Below are positions 1 to 8,458 of a DNA stretch of 64,000 nt, piece by piece. Origin of the DNA: Klebsiella terrigena. GTDB lineage: Bacteria > Pseudomonadota > Gammaproteobacteria > Enterobacterales > Enterobacteriaceae. Within the stretch, counting starts at the first letter, position 1. The number at the start of each line of letters is the position of its first letter. The position numbers and the translations under genes were made by a program. A model generated the notes under the pieces. That model did no database searches, was not told the origin of the DNA, and was given only the letters and a program-made list of their open reading frames with translations. Location: the NCBI RefSeq assembly GCF_006539725.1, contig NZ_BJNO01000019.1:1-64000 (forward strand), read 5' to 3'.

Positions 1-113
1 GGGGCGCATATTAACGGCGGTGCTCCACCTTGTCAAAGGCTGAATCATCGGAATGAGTTTGACTGCTGACAATTTCAGCAGTCTGCCGAGGTTCACTCAC
101 TTTTGCGCCGTTG

Positions 114-130
114 CGCACCGCGATGGTGCA
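114..130 (+). promoter_or_regulatory. Putative NtrC enhancer site upstream of nac
   Basis: A 15-bp inverted repeat, GCACC-N5-GGTGC, lies at 115-129. It matches the NtrC site pattern GCAC-N7-GTGC. It is about 150 bp upstream of the start point expected from the sigma-54 promoter at 248-263, the usual range for an enhancer acting by DNA looping. That nac is activated by phosphorylated NtrC under nitrogen limitation is established for Klebsiella; binding at this copy is inferred. Confidence 0.75.
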
Positions 131-247
131 AATGTACCCCTTATGGGGCATATCGTAATCCGCTTACCGGGCAAAAAAATCCCCTGCAGCAATCGGAATC
201 GCTTATTACGCGGCGTCCAGCGGCTTTTGCGCCGGGGATAATAAAAC

Positions 248-263
248 TGGCAAGTAAATTGCA
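248..263 (+). promoter_or_regulatory. Sigma-54 promoter of nac
   Basis: TGGCAAGTAAATTGCA has the invariant GG and GC elements of a sigma-54 (RpoN) promoter at the correct spacing, with transcription expected near 274. It lies 58 bp before the nac start codon and downstream of the NtrC-like palindrome at 114-130. No competing sigma-70 promoter was noticed here. Confidence 0.88.
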
Positions 264-320
264 AAACCTACTGTATCTCAACTGCCAGCGTTGGTACTGG
301 CGTTCCTTACAGGAGGCAAA

Positions 321-1238
321 ATGAACTTAAGACGACTGAAGTATTTTGTGAAAATCGTCGATATTGGCAGTCTGACTCAGGCAGCCGAAGTCCTGCATAT
401 CGCACAGCCCGCGCTGAGTCAGCAGGTTGCGACCCTGGAAGGTGAACTGGACCAGCAGCTGCTGATTCGCACTAAGCGAGGCGTCACGCCGACGGAAGCA
501 GGGAAAATCCTTTATACCCACGCCCGGACCATTCTGCGCCAGTGCGAGCAGGCGCAGCTGGCGGTCAATAACGTGGGCCATATCCTCAGCGGCCAGGTCT
601 CTATCGGGCTTGCGCCGGGAACCGCAGCATCCGCCATTACGATGCCGCTGCTGCAAACGGTCCGTAACGAGCTTCCTGAAGTGATGGTGTATCTGCAGGA
701 GAGCAGTGGGACTATCCTTAACGATAAGCTGCTCAGCGGTCAGCTGGATATGGCGGTACTGTACGAGCGGTCTCCGGTTGCCGGTATCGTCAGCCAGCCG
801 CTGCTGAAAGAGGACCTCTATCTGGTCGGTACCCGAGACTGTCCGGGGCAAAGCGTTGACCTGACGGCGGTCGCCGAGATGAATCTGTTCCTGCCCCGCG
901 ATTACAGCGCGGTGCGGGCGAGGGTCACGGAAGCCTTCACGCTACGTCGTCTGTCGGCAAAAATCATCGGCGAAATCGAGTCGATTACCACCTTAACCGC
1001 GGCAATCGCCAGCGGAATGGGGGCCACCGTGCTGCCGGAATCCGCCGCTCGCTCGCTGTGTAGCGCCGCTAACGGCTGGATGGCGCGTATCAGCACGCCG
1101 TCAATGAGCCTGTCGCTATCGCTGAATATGTCTGCCAAGGGCAGTCTGTCGCCGCAGGCGCAGGCGGTGAAGGAAATTTTACTGTCGCTGGTGAGCCGCC
1201 CTTCGCTGGAGAACCGTGAGCTGCTGCTGGTCAGTTAG
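321..1238 (+). CDS. nac: Nitrogen assimilation control LysR regulator Nac
   Basis: A 305-residue LysR-type regulator beginning MNLRRLKYFVKIVDIGSL, recognised as Nac from its whole length. Residues 1-60 form the winged helix-turn-helix (QAAEVLHIAQPALSQQVATLE); the rest is the co-inducer-type domain. Nac needs no known co-inducer; it links sigma-54 nitrogen control to sigma-70 promoters, activating hut, put and ure type operons and repressing gdhA. The start is the ATG after the strong ribosome site AGGAGG at 311-316. An in-frame ATG at 291 lies downstream of the expected transcription start but has no comparable site. cbl follows 106 bp downstream in the same direction, as in E. coli. Confidence 0.95.
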   Translation: MNLRRLKYFVKIVDIGSLTQAAEVLHIAQPALSQQVATLEGELDQQLLIRTKRGVTPTEAGKILYTHARTILRQCEQAQLAVNNVGHILSGQVSIGLAPGTAASAITMPLLQTVRNELPEVMVYLQESSGTILNDKLLSGQLDMAVLYERSPVAGIVSQPLLKEDLYLVGTRDCPGQSVDLTAVAEMNLFLPRDYSAVRARVTEAFTLRRLSAKIIGEIESITTLTAAIASGMGATVLPESAARSLCSAANGWMARISTPSMSLSLSLNMSAKGSLSPQAQAVKEILLSLVSRPSLENRELLLVS

Positions 1239-1344
1239 CGTATATTCCAGAATGGAATAAGTTGCTGGTTTTTATTATTTGTTAGCAAGGACAACAGACT
1301 TTAACAATAGAGCATATGTTATGTCTGATAGCCCGGAGGAAAGG

Positions 1345-2295
1345 GTGAATTTCCAGCAGCTAAAAATAATTCGTGAAGCGGCCCGTCAGGACTACAACCT
1401 GACGGAAGTCGCCAATATGCTCTACACATCGCAATCGGGCGTCAGCCGTCATATTCGTGAACTCGAAGAAGAGCTGGGGATCGAAATCTTTATCCGGCGC
1501 GGCAAGCGTCTGCTGGGGATGACGGAACCGGGTAAAGCGCTGCTCTCGATTGCCGAACGCATTCTTAATGAAGCCAGCAACGTCCGCCGTCTTGCGGATC
1601 TGTTTACCAACGACGCCTCGGGCGTCTTGACCATCGCCACGACGCATACCCAGGCGCGCTATAGCCTGCCGCCGGTGATTAAAGCGTTTCGCGAGCTGTT
1701 TGCCGACGTTCGCCTGGAGCTGGTGCAGGGGACGCCGCAGGAAATCGAAGCCCTGCTGCATAACGGCGGCGCCGATATCGGCATCGCCAGCGAGCGGCTG
1801 AGCAACGACCCGACGCTGGTCGCCTTCCCCTGGTTCCGCTGGCACCACAGCCTGCTGGTACCAAAAGATCATCCGCTGGTCCAGGTGAATCCGCTCACTC
1901 TGGAGGCCATTTCTCGCTGGCCGCTGATCACCTATCGTCAGGGGATTACCGGACGCTCGCGTATCGATGAGGCCTTCAATCGCAAAGGGTTGATGCCGGA
2001 TATCGTGCTCAGCGCCCAGGATTCCGACGTCATTAAAACCTACGTTGAGCTTGGTCTGGGGGTTGGGCTGGTCGCCGAGCAGTCGGGTGACGCCAGGGAA
2101 TCTGACACCTTCACGCGTCTCGAAACCCGGCACCTGTTCGATGCCAATACCGTCTGGCTAGGCCTAAAGCGCGGGCAGCTGCAGCGTAACTACGTCTGGC
2201 GCTTTATCGAGCTGTGTAACGCCGGGCTGTCGCTGGATGAAATTAAACGCCAGGCGATGGAGCCGGAAGAGACGGCGATCGATTACCAAATCTAA
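1345..2295 (+). CDS. cbl: Cbl, CysB-like LysR regulator of sulfur-starvation genes
   Basis: 316 residues, the length of E. coli Cbl, starting VNFQQLKIIREAARQDYNLT with a GTG codon preceded by GGAGG at 1335-1339. Upstream in-frame ATGs at 1279 and 1321 would add residues absent from the family. The N-terminal 60 residues are the helix-turn-helix; the remainder is the CysB-type sulfate/APS-responsive domain (ITYRQGITGRSRIDEAF). Cbl activates uptake and use of sulfonates when sulfate is scarce. In E. coli read-through from nac also places it under nitrogen control; the same arrangement holds here, with no clear terminator in the 106-bp gap. A sulfur-storage operon begins 3.4 kb downstream. Confidence 0.93.
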   Translation: MNFQQLKIIREAARQDYNLTEVANMLYTSQSGVSRHIRELEEELGIEIFIRRGKRLLGMTEPGKALLSIAERILNEASNVRRLADLFTNDASGVLTIATTHTQARYSLPPVIKAFRELFADVRLELVQGTPQEIEALLHNGGADIGIASERLSNDPTLVAFPWFRWHHSLLVPKDHPLVQVNPLTLEAISRWPLITYRQGITGRSRIDEAFNRKGLMPDIVLSAQDSDVIKTYVELGLGVGLVAEQSGDARESDTFTRLETRHLFDANTVWLGLKRGQLQRNYVWRFIELCNAGLSLDEIKRQAMEPEETAIDYQI

Positions 2296-2406
2296 CGGCG
2301 TACCGGCAGTGGACAGGGGAACGTGGCCCACCGCCGTGAGCTGGTATATAAGATTTCGATAATAAAGCTATAATTCATTCACGATTGTCGCGACTGAGGA
2401 AGGGAA

Positions 2407-3351
2407 ATGGTGCGGCGTGTGAAACTGCTTTGTTCTCTGTTATTTATCCTGTCAAGCCAGAGCGTTCTGGGCGTTAGCTACCCGTTGCCGCCGGAAGGAA
2501 GCCGCCTGGTGGGGAGTCCGCAAACCATCATCGTCCCGGACGGTAATACGCTACCGCTGGAGGCGTTTGCCGCGCAGTACGGGCAAGGGCTGAGCAATAT
2601 GCTCGAAGCCAACCCCGGGGTGGATGTCTACTTACCGAAGTCGGGTTCGACGCTGATCGTCCCGCAGCAGCTTATTCTGCCCGATACGGTGCGCGAGGGG
2701 ATTGTGGTCAACGTCGCGGAAATGCGCCTTTACTACTATCCGCCGGAGGGGACCACGGTTGAGGTTCTGCCGATAGGCATCGGCGAGGCTGGCCGTGAAA
2801 CACCGCGCAACTGGGTGACCGCGGTGGAGCGTAAGCAGGAGGCGCCAACCTGGACACCAACGGCCAATACTCGCCGCGAATATGCCAAAAGAGGGGAAAG
2901 CCTGCCGGCATTCGTGCCAGCCGGCCCGGAAAACCCGATGGGTCTGTATGCTATCTATATCGGCAGGCTGTACGCCATTCATGGCACTAATGCGAACTTT
3001 GGTATTGGGCTGCGCGTAAGCCAGGGATGTATCCGTTTGCGTAACGATGACATTAAGTATCTCTTCGACAACGTTCCGGTGGGGACGCGGGTGCAGATTA
3101 TCGATCGGCCGGTGAAATATAGCCTCGAGCCGGACGGCAGCCGCTGGCTGGAAGTTCACGAGCCGCTCTCGCGCAACCGCGCGGAATACGAGTCGGACCG
3201 AAAGGTGCCGCTGCCCATGACGACGGGGATCCAGGCGTTTGTGCAGGGCGAGGGCGTGGAGACGAACCGGGCCAGTGAGGCGATGCTGCGTCGTTCCGGA
3301 ATGCCGGTAAATATCGGCTATTCAGCGGTACAGTCCACGTTCGGCGGCTAG
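2407..3351 (+). CDS. ldtA: L,D-transpeptidase ErfK/LdtA
   Basis: A 314-residue exported enzyme. Residues 1-22 form a signal peptide, roughly 40-90 a LysM-like region, and 98-235 the YkuD catalytic domain with His192 ([12 protein letters not shown]) and catalytic Cys208 (SQGCIRLR). Family members attach Braun lipoprotein to meso-diaminopimelate of peptidoglycan through a 4-3 tripeptide donor in the periplasm. Sequence and position next to nac-cbl match E. coli ErfK. The ATG follows GGAAGGG. It ends before a strong hairpin terminator at 3383. Confidence 0.93.
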   Translation: MVRRVKLLCSLLFILSSQSVLGVSYPLPPEGSRLVGSPQTIIVPDGNTLPLEAFAAQYGQGLSNMLEANPGVDVYLPKSGSTLIVPQQLILPDTVREGIVVNVAEMRLYYYPPEGTTVEVLPIGIGEAGRETPRNWVTAVERKQEAPTWTPTANTRREYAKRGESLPAFVPAGPENPMGLYAIYIGRLYAIHGTNANFGIGLRVSQGCIRLRNDDIKYLFDNVPVGTRVQIIDRPVKYSLEPDGSRWLEVHEPLSRNRAEYESDRKVPLPMTTGIQAFVQGEGVETNRASEAMLRRSGMPVNIGYSAVQSTFGG

Positions 3352-3382
3352 CGTAGCTGAGCGGTTAAGCGTTTAGAAAACA

Positions 3383-3415
3383 AAAGCCTGCCGGGTTCCC
3401 TCAGCAGGCTTTTTT
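3383..3415 (+). terminator. Rho-independent terminator after ldtA
   Basis: Stem AAAGCCTGC pairs with GCAGGCTTT around a 12-base loop, followed by TTTTT on the plus strand. The A-rich left arm gives a T run on the other strand too, so it could also stop transcripts leaving the diguanylate cyclase gene at 3554. Confidence 0.85.
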
Positions 3416-3553
3416 AATGGGCTCATCAGGCGAAGAGCGTTCTGGCTTAAGAAGCGCTTGTTCTGCCGATAGCCGCGGCAGGCGTCGCTATGGCCAGGGG
3501 ATAATCCCGGAGCGCCGGAAACGCAGGCCTGACGTTCACTATCCCGCTGGTGC

Positions 3554-5119
3554 TCATTGACTGCCGGGCTCAGGGATAATCTCGCTGAATACGACCTGAT
3601 TTCGTCCCTGCTGTTTGGCCTGATAGAGAGCCTGGTCGGCCATGCGAAGGAGCTTTTCCCTGTCGCCACCGCATTCCCGCAGCCCGGCCACGCCCGCGGA
3701 GATGGTGATATGTCCTGCGCGAGAGAAGGTGGCCCCGGCCATGACTCTGCGGATCCTCTCCGCCATGGTCATTGCTCCGTTACGCGTCGAGTCAGGGAGC
3801 AGAACAATAAACTCTTCCCCGCCGAAGCGGCTAATGATATCCCCATCCCGACAGGTCTGCTTCAGCAGGTCAGCAATACGAACCAGCACGAGGTCTCCCG
3901 CATCATGCCCGAACCGATCGTTAATGGTTTTAAAATGATCGATGTCTATGGCGATCGCGTACTGATCCTCTGCGGCCCCAACGCGCGCCGACTGCTCATG
4001 AAATCCCCGGCGGTTATAGAGCCCGGTCAGCGGGTCCGTCATCGCCTCATCGCTCAGCGTGGCGAAGCGGGCCGATACCGAGCGGAAGCTGTTCTGCATT
4101 GCGTTTCGCAGCATGTCGGCTTCCTGGTACCAGGCCTTGATAGTCGAGAGTTTTTCCGGCGATGTCAGGCTGTCCGTGGCGCGAACGCGCCCTGCAAGCT
4201 GCTCCAGCGGGCGCGCAATGCAGGAGGATAAAAGGGCCACGCTTCCCGCAACCAGCACAAGGATAACGAGAACAAACCCGGAGATTTTTTCGACCGTCCG
4301 CCATAGCATGCGGGTGACCGTATTGGCGGGTGTAGAAACGAAAATATTCCAGCTGGTTTGGTTAAGGCTGGCATAGCCGACCAGGCTCTTATGCTGCCCA
4401 TAGAGTCCGGTATAGTGCCCGCTTTTGTTCGCCTGTAACGCAGTCCGGATCTGTGCAGGCATGGAGAGGAACGAACCCTTTTGGGACGTATCTCTACTGA
4501 AGATAATCCGGCCATTGTTATCGACGACGCTGATGGTGATGTTGTCTTCATAGAAATGGAGGCTCAGAATATCGCTCAGCAAACTCTGCTTTTTCAAATA
4601 GATACTGCCACCCAAATACCCCAGATAGCGGCCATCGGGTGCCAGAATGGGCTGCGAGAGCAGGATCATCTCGTTCCCGGCAACCGACGTGAACGGGTCT
4701 GAAATCAAGGGCGATCGCGCGGCCAGAGCCCGTTGGTTAGCCTGTGAATGCAGCGTCACCCCCGTCAGCGCCGGTAAGTAGGGGGAGGTCGAAACCAGCA
4801 CCGACTGGGCATTGACCACCCCCACAGAGTTAAACATCCCGGACTGAAGACGAAGCCGATCTACTTCATTCTGGCTGTAAGAGGTGCTGCGGACCGACGC
4901 AGCGCTCCAGGCGAGCTCACGCTGGGCAAACGTCAGGTAGCGGTCGGTGGTGTCGGCAAGCTTTCGCGCATAGGCCTGATTGCTATCAAGGAGCGACTCC
5001 TCAATATTGTTCCTTTGGAAAAGCAGCATCGTTCCTGACAACAGGAGTGACGTGAGTACAACGCCTCCGGTTGTGAGCAAAATAAGCATAGGTCGGAGAA
5101 AGGGTTTTTTGCTGAACAT
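3554..5119 (-). CDS. Membrane-bound diguanylate cyclase with extracytoplasmic sensor
   Basis: A 521-residue protein that makes c-di-GMP from two GTP. A transmembrane helix (about 10-34) is followed by a periplasmic dCache-like sensor (40-270), a second helix (278-300), a HAMP-like linker (300-320) and a GGDEF domain (355-512). The catalytic motif is the active variant GGEEF at 433-437. RDGD at 424-427 is the RxxD inhibitory site, five residues upstream, so product feedback inhibition is expected. The gene stands alone, convergent with ldtA. The sensed ligand is unknown. Its proximity to the sulfur operon (629 bp, divergent) is noted but proves no link. Confidence 0.9.
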   Translation of the reverse strand: MFSKKPFLRPMLILLTTGGVVLTSLLLSGTMLLFQRNNIEESLLDSNQAYARKLADTTDRYLTFAQRELAWSAASVRSTSYSQNEVDRLRLQSGMFNSVGVVNAQSVLVSTSPYLPALTGVTLHSQANQRALAARSPLISDPFTSVAGNEMILLSQPILAPDGRYLGYLGGSIYLKKQSLLSDILSLHFYEDNITISVVDNNGRIIFSRDTSQKGSFLSMPAQIRTALQANKSGHYTGLYGQHKSLVGYASLNQTSWNIFVSTPANTVTRMLWRTVEKISGFVLVILVLVAGSVALLSSCIARPLEQLAGRVRATDSLTSPEKLSTIKAWYQEADMLRNAMQNSFRSVSARFATLSDEAMTDPLTGLYNRRGFHEQSARVGAAEDQYAIAIDIDHFKTINDRFGHDAGDLVLVRIADLLKQTCRDGDIISRFGGEEFIVLLPDSTRNGAMTMAERIRRVMAGATFSRAGHITISAGVAGLRECGGDREKLLRMADQALYQAKQQGRNQVVFSEIIPEPGSQ

Positions 5120-5747
5120 CAGTTCACCTGTAATTCAGACCATCCCGTCAAACCGGCTGCGGATAGTCCCGTCCCTGGAGAGGTCAAAAATTTTCCGATA
5201 TGTATATAGCTAAGGAACAGCGGTAACGCCAGGATTCTCCTCACCTGAGACCTGGCATCCTCAGGGCAGGATGGCTTCACCCGCTTGCGGCGAACCGCCT
5301 TCATCGCTACAGGCTGTCGGATAAGACGCTTCATATAATACTGCGATATGCATTGGCACATAAATAAATATGAGATAGCGGGCGGCGGATAGAGCACGCA
5401 ATTCGCTGCTGGTTAAAATTTGCACATTCGGCGCTATGGTCGACCTCACGCCCTCTGCAGCAATCTGACTCCAGGTTATCCACAGAGTTAGCTAGCCACT
5501 TTGTGGACAGACTCGGCCCCGTGTCCGCCGGCCTGGCCGGCGCGTTGACTGCGGGTGGAAGCGCGCCTGTCATATTGAATAGCGCTGGCTTAAGGCCATT
5601 CTGAATTTAGTATCTTGATTCGTAAGTATTTATTCTTTTCAGCTATTCAAAGTCAATAAGGTTATTTGTTTTTAATGTGGGTAATGCATAAAAGTGAGGT
5701 AACGCAGAAAACAGATTTATCGATGTGCTGTTAAGAAGGATATTATT
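5120..5747. other. Intergenic region with candidate sulfur-operon promoter
   Basis: 628 bp between the divergent cyclase and the acetyltransferase gene; no convincing gene. A weak sigma-70 candidate upstream of the operon is TTGTTT at 5666-5671 and TAAAAG at 5689-5694 with a 17-bp spacer, about 54 bp before the start codon. A single DnaA-box sequence TTATCCACA occurs near 5477. The right 180 bp is AT-rich. No CysB site could be assigned by eye. Confidence 0.35.
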
Positions 5748-6713
5748 ATGCCGGAAGCGGGTGAATTGTATCTCCTACCGAAAAGAGAAAATAACTGGCA
5801 TTTAAATAATGTCGTCGATGAACTGCGTCACGTTCGTCAGGCGTGGCGCGATGAACATTCGAAAAATAACTATCGTAATAAACGCAGTTTGCCTTCCCGT
5901 GAAAGCGTTAATTCCGTTACCGATACTTTGATAAAAGTGCTTTATCCGATGCGGCTGGGCGATGTCGAATTACGCAAAGAGGGCGAGGATTATTACGTCG
6001 GCCACCTGTTAGGTACCTCGCTTGACCGGCTGACCGAAGAAGCGCTTCTGGAACTCTACTATCAGTCCGATGAGCAGGATGAGCAGGGCGCGAGCCACGC
6101 GCTGACGCAGGAGGCGGTCAGGCGAGTCCAGCAGTTTGCTAACCGCTTGCCGCTTATCCGCCAGCGCCTCGACAGCGATATCCTCGCGGCCTATCAGGGC
6201 GATCCCTCCGCGCGCAGCATGGATGAGGTGCTGCTCTGCTATCCGGGAATTCATGCCGTTATCCACTATCGCCTGGCCCACGAACTGCATCAGCTCGATC
6301 TGCCCCTGCTGGCGCGCATGATAACCGAGAAAGCGCACGGCCAGACCGGGATAGATATTCATCCCGGGGCGCAGATTGATGACGGATTCTTTATCGATCA
6401 CGGGACCGGCGTGGTGATTGGCGAAACGGCCATCGTCGGTAAGCGGGTACGTATTTACCAGGCGGTTACCCTGGGGGCGAAACGATTTATTGCCGGTGAA
6501 GACGGGCAGTTACTAAAAAACTACCTGCGCCATCCGATAATAGAAGATGACGTCGTTATTTATGCCGGCGCAACAATATTAGGACGAATTACTATCGGTG
6601 CGCGTTCGAGCATTGGCGGGAATATATGGCTAACCCGCGATGTTCCGCCGGACAGTAATGTGCAACAGGCGCGAGCTCAGCAAAAACATTTCAGCGACGG
6701 CGACGGGATTTAA
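5748..6713 (+). CDS. Serine O-acetyltransferase, EpsC/CysE type
   Basis: A 321-residue enzyme expected to acetylate L-serine with acetyl-CoA to O-acetylserine, the acceptor for cysteine synthesis. The C-terminal third is a left-handed beta-helix of hexapeptide repeats (IDHGTGVVIGETAIVGKRVRIYQAVTLG). The N-terminal helical region is longer than in E. coli CysE (273 residues), matching the EpsC-like proteins found beside cysteine desulfurase genes. The start ATG follows AGAAGGA. It is the first gene of a seven-gene operon reaching 12086; cysM begins 68 bp downstream. This is probably not the housekeeping cysE. Confidence 0.9.
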   Translation: MPEAGELYLLPKRENNWHLNNVVDELRHVRQAWRDEHSKNNYRNKRSLPSRESVNSVTDTLIKVLYPMRLGDVELRKEGEDYYVGHLLGTSLDRLTEEALLELYYQSDEQDEQGASHALTQEAVRRVQQFANRLPLIRQRLDSDILAAYQGDPSARSMDEVLLCYPGIHAVIHYRLAHELHQLDLPLLARMITEKAHGQTGIDIHPGAQIDDGFFIDHGTGVVIGETAIVGKRVRIYQAVTLGAKRFIAGEDGQLLKNYLRHPIIEDDVVIYAGATILGRITIGARSSIGGNIWLTRDVPPDSNVQQARAQQKHFSDGDGI

Positions 6714-6781
6714 TTCTGCCGAAAATAAAATGGAATGGCCGGCGCATCGGGATAGATAAAAATAACGGCGTGATAATCATT

Positions 6782-7687
6782 ATGAATTTACTTGAAACGA
6801 TCGGCGCTACGCCGTTAATAACGTTGCCCTCTTTTGCCGCAGAGTTGCCAGGCGTAACACTGCTGGCAAAAGCAGAGTTTATGAACCCCAGCGGCTCGGT
6901 GAAAGACCGCGCGGCGAAAGCCATGGTGCTGGACGGGATTGCGCGGGGTTTATTAACGCCGGATAAAACAATTATTGATGCGACCAGCGGCAATACCGGC
7001 ATTGCCTACGCGATGATTGGCGCGGCGCTCGGATATCGCGTCCGGCTGTATCTGCCGCAGAATACCAGCCCGGAGCGCAAACGTATTATTCGCCATTATG
7101 GCGCCACGATTGTGGAAACCGATCCGCTTGAAGGCTCTGACGGCGCCTATATAGAAGTTCAGGCGCAGGTCGCGGCGCACCCGGAACGCTATTTTTATCC
7201 CGACCAGTATAACAACCCCGTCAATCCAGATACGCATTTCGCAACGACCGGAAAAGAGATCTGGGAGCAGAGCGGACAGCAAGTCACCCATTTTGTCGCC
7301 GGTATGGGCACCTCCGGCAGCTTTGTCGGCACCGCGCGGCGGCTTAAGTATGAGGATCCGCAGGTGAAAACGCTCGCCGTGCAGCCCGCTTCGCCGTTCC
7401 ACGGCATTGAAGGAACGAAGCATATGGGCAGCAGCATCAAGCCGGGCATTCTCGACGAAACCCTGTTCGACGATGTTATTTCCGTCACTACCGAGGAGGC
7501 CTATGCGAGCGCACGACGCCTCGCCCGGCGGGACGGCATTTTTGTCGGCATTTCATCCGGGGCAAACGTTGCCGCCGCCGCCAGGCTGGCCCGCACGCTG
7601 CCAGCGGGATCGGTGGTGGTCACGCTGCTGTGTGATGTCGGCTCGCGTTATCTGGCTGACTCTTTCTGGAATGAAACCAATGATTGA
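6782..7687 (+). CDS. cysM: PLP-dependent cysteine synthase, CysM type
   Basis: 301 residues, fold-type II PLP enzyme. Lys41 in NPSGSVKDRAAK is the Schiff-base lysine, SGNTGIA binds substrate, and GTSGSFVGTARRLK with the C-terminal SSGANVAAA binds PLP phosphate. The family replaces the acetyl (or phosphate) of activated serine with sulfur. Sharing an operon with a CysO carrier and a JAMM peptidase, this one may take a protein thiocarboxylate as sulfur donor, as M. tuberculosis CysM does. The ATG at 6782 is chosen; a GTG at 6770 in frame is possible, and neither has a strong ribosome site. It overlaps the next gene by 8 bp. Confidence 0.88.
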   Translation: MNLLETIGATPLITLPSFAAELPGVTLLAKAEFMNPSGSVKDRAAKAMVLDGIARGLLTPDKTIIDATSGNTGIAYAMIGAALGYRVRLYLPQNTSPERKRIIRHYGATIVETDPLEGSDGAYIEVQAQVAAHPERYFYPDQYNNPVNPDTHFATTGKEIWEQSGQQVTHFVAGMGTSGSFVGTARRLKYEDPQVKTLAVQPASPFHGIEGTKHMGSSIKPGILDETLFDDVISVTTEEAYASARRLARRDGIFVGISSGANVAAAARLARTLPAGSVVVTLLCDVGSRYLADSFWNETND

Positions 7688-8108
7688 ATTAACCCGCGAA
7701 ATTGCAAAGCAGATTAGCGCTGAAGGGGAAAAGGCCTACCCCAACGAGTGCTGCGGCGCGCTCTTTGGCCATTTCTCCGCCCAGGGTGATGCCCGCGTGA
7801 CGGCGATTTTTCCTATCGTCAATGCCCGCGAGTCGGAGGAGCAGTACCACCGTTTTGTCATCACCGCCGACGACTCCCTGCGGGCGGAACGCGCCGCGCT
7901 GGCTCAGGAGGTGGACGTGGTCGGCTATTACCATTCGCACCCCGATCATCCGGCCATTCCGTCGGAATTTGACCGCGAACACGCGCTGCCGTTTTACGCC
8001 TACATCATCGTTGCGGTTGCGCAGCGGCAGGCGGGCGCGCTCACCAGCTGGCGACTGACGCAGGACCGCCAGCGCTTTTTGCCGGAGGACGTGCGCACCG
8101 TTCTATAA
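7680..8108 (+). CDS. JAMM/MPN+ metallopeptidase, Mec-like
   Basis: A 142-residue zinc isopeptidase with the full JAMM signature: Glu23 (PNECCGALFG), then His85-x-His87-x7-Ser95-x2-Asp98 (HSHPDHPAIPSEFD). In M. tuberculosis the homologue Mec cleaves cysteine from the CysO-cysteine adduct. Relatives such as QbsD trim C-terminal residues from sulfur carriers to expose the diglycine. Both jobs are plausible here, since the carrier encoded next has five residues beyond its GG. The start overlaps the end of cysM, indicating translational coupling; the longer upstream reading frame lies inside cysM. Confidence 0.88.
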   Translation: MIELTREIAKQISAEGEKAYPNECCGALFGHFSAQGDARVTAIFPIVNARESEEQYHRFVITADDSLRAERAALAQEVDVVGYYHSHPDHPAIPSEFDREHALPFYAYIIVAVAQRQAGALTSWRLTQDRQRFLPEDVRTVL

Positions 8109-8167
8109 CGCGAATAACGGGCAGCACGCTGCCTGAATCCAGAAAAAAACACGGAGAGATTACCACT

Positions 8168-8458
8168 ATGGCATCGACATTACTGATTCCCACCGCACTT
8201 CGCGCCTTCACCGATGGCCAGGGGAAAGTGACCCTCGAAGGCCACACCGTTGGGCAGCTGGTCGCCGCGCTGGCGGAGCGTTTCCCTGACATTCAGCCGC
8301 ATCTGTACGACGACGCGGGGGAGCTGCGCAGCTTTATCAATCTGTACGTGGGGGAGAACAATATTAAAACCACCGGCGGGCTGGAGACCCCGATCGGCGA
8401 GGGCGCCGAGGTGCTGCTGGTCCCCGCCATTGCAGGCGGCGTCGGGAAGGCGGTATGA
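8168..8458 (+). CDS. cysO: CysO/MoaD/ThiS-type sulfur carrier protein
   Basis: A 96-residue ubiquitin-fold sulfur carrier. The C-terminal VPAIAGG matches the CysO-type end at which a glycine thiocarboxylate is formed. Unlike M. tuberculosis CysO, the diglycine (90-91) is not terminal: VGKAV follows at 92-96. The protein should therefore be inactive until trimmed, probably by the JAMM peptidase encoded upstream. The ribosome site CGGAGAG precedes the ATG. The stop overlaps the start of the adenylyltransferase gene (ATGA), giving a coupled carrier/activator pair. Confidence 0.88.
   Translation: MASTLLIPTALRAFTDGQGKVTLEGHTVGQLVAALAERFPDIQPHLYDDAGELRSFINLYVGENNIKTTGGLETPIGEGAEVLLVPAIAGGVGKAV

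Noticed and set aside
45-241. Short open frames upstream of nac
   Set aside because: They lie over the NtrC site and lack ribosome sites; composition is non-coding.
5350-5370. TGGCAC resembling the -24 half of a sigma-54 promoter
   Set aside because: No GC at -12; the match ends after the first half.
5477-5485. DnaA box TTATCCACA, possible origin
   Set aside because: Only one copy, no AT-rich unwinding element or replication gene nearby.
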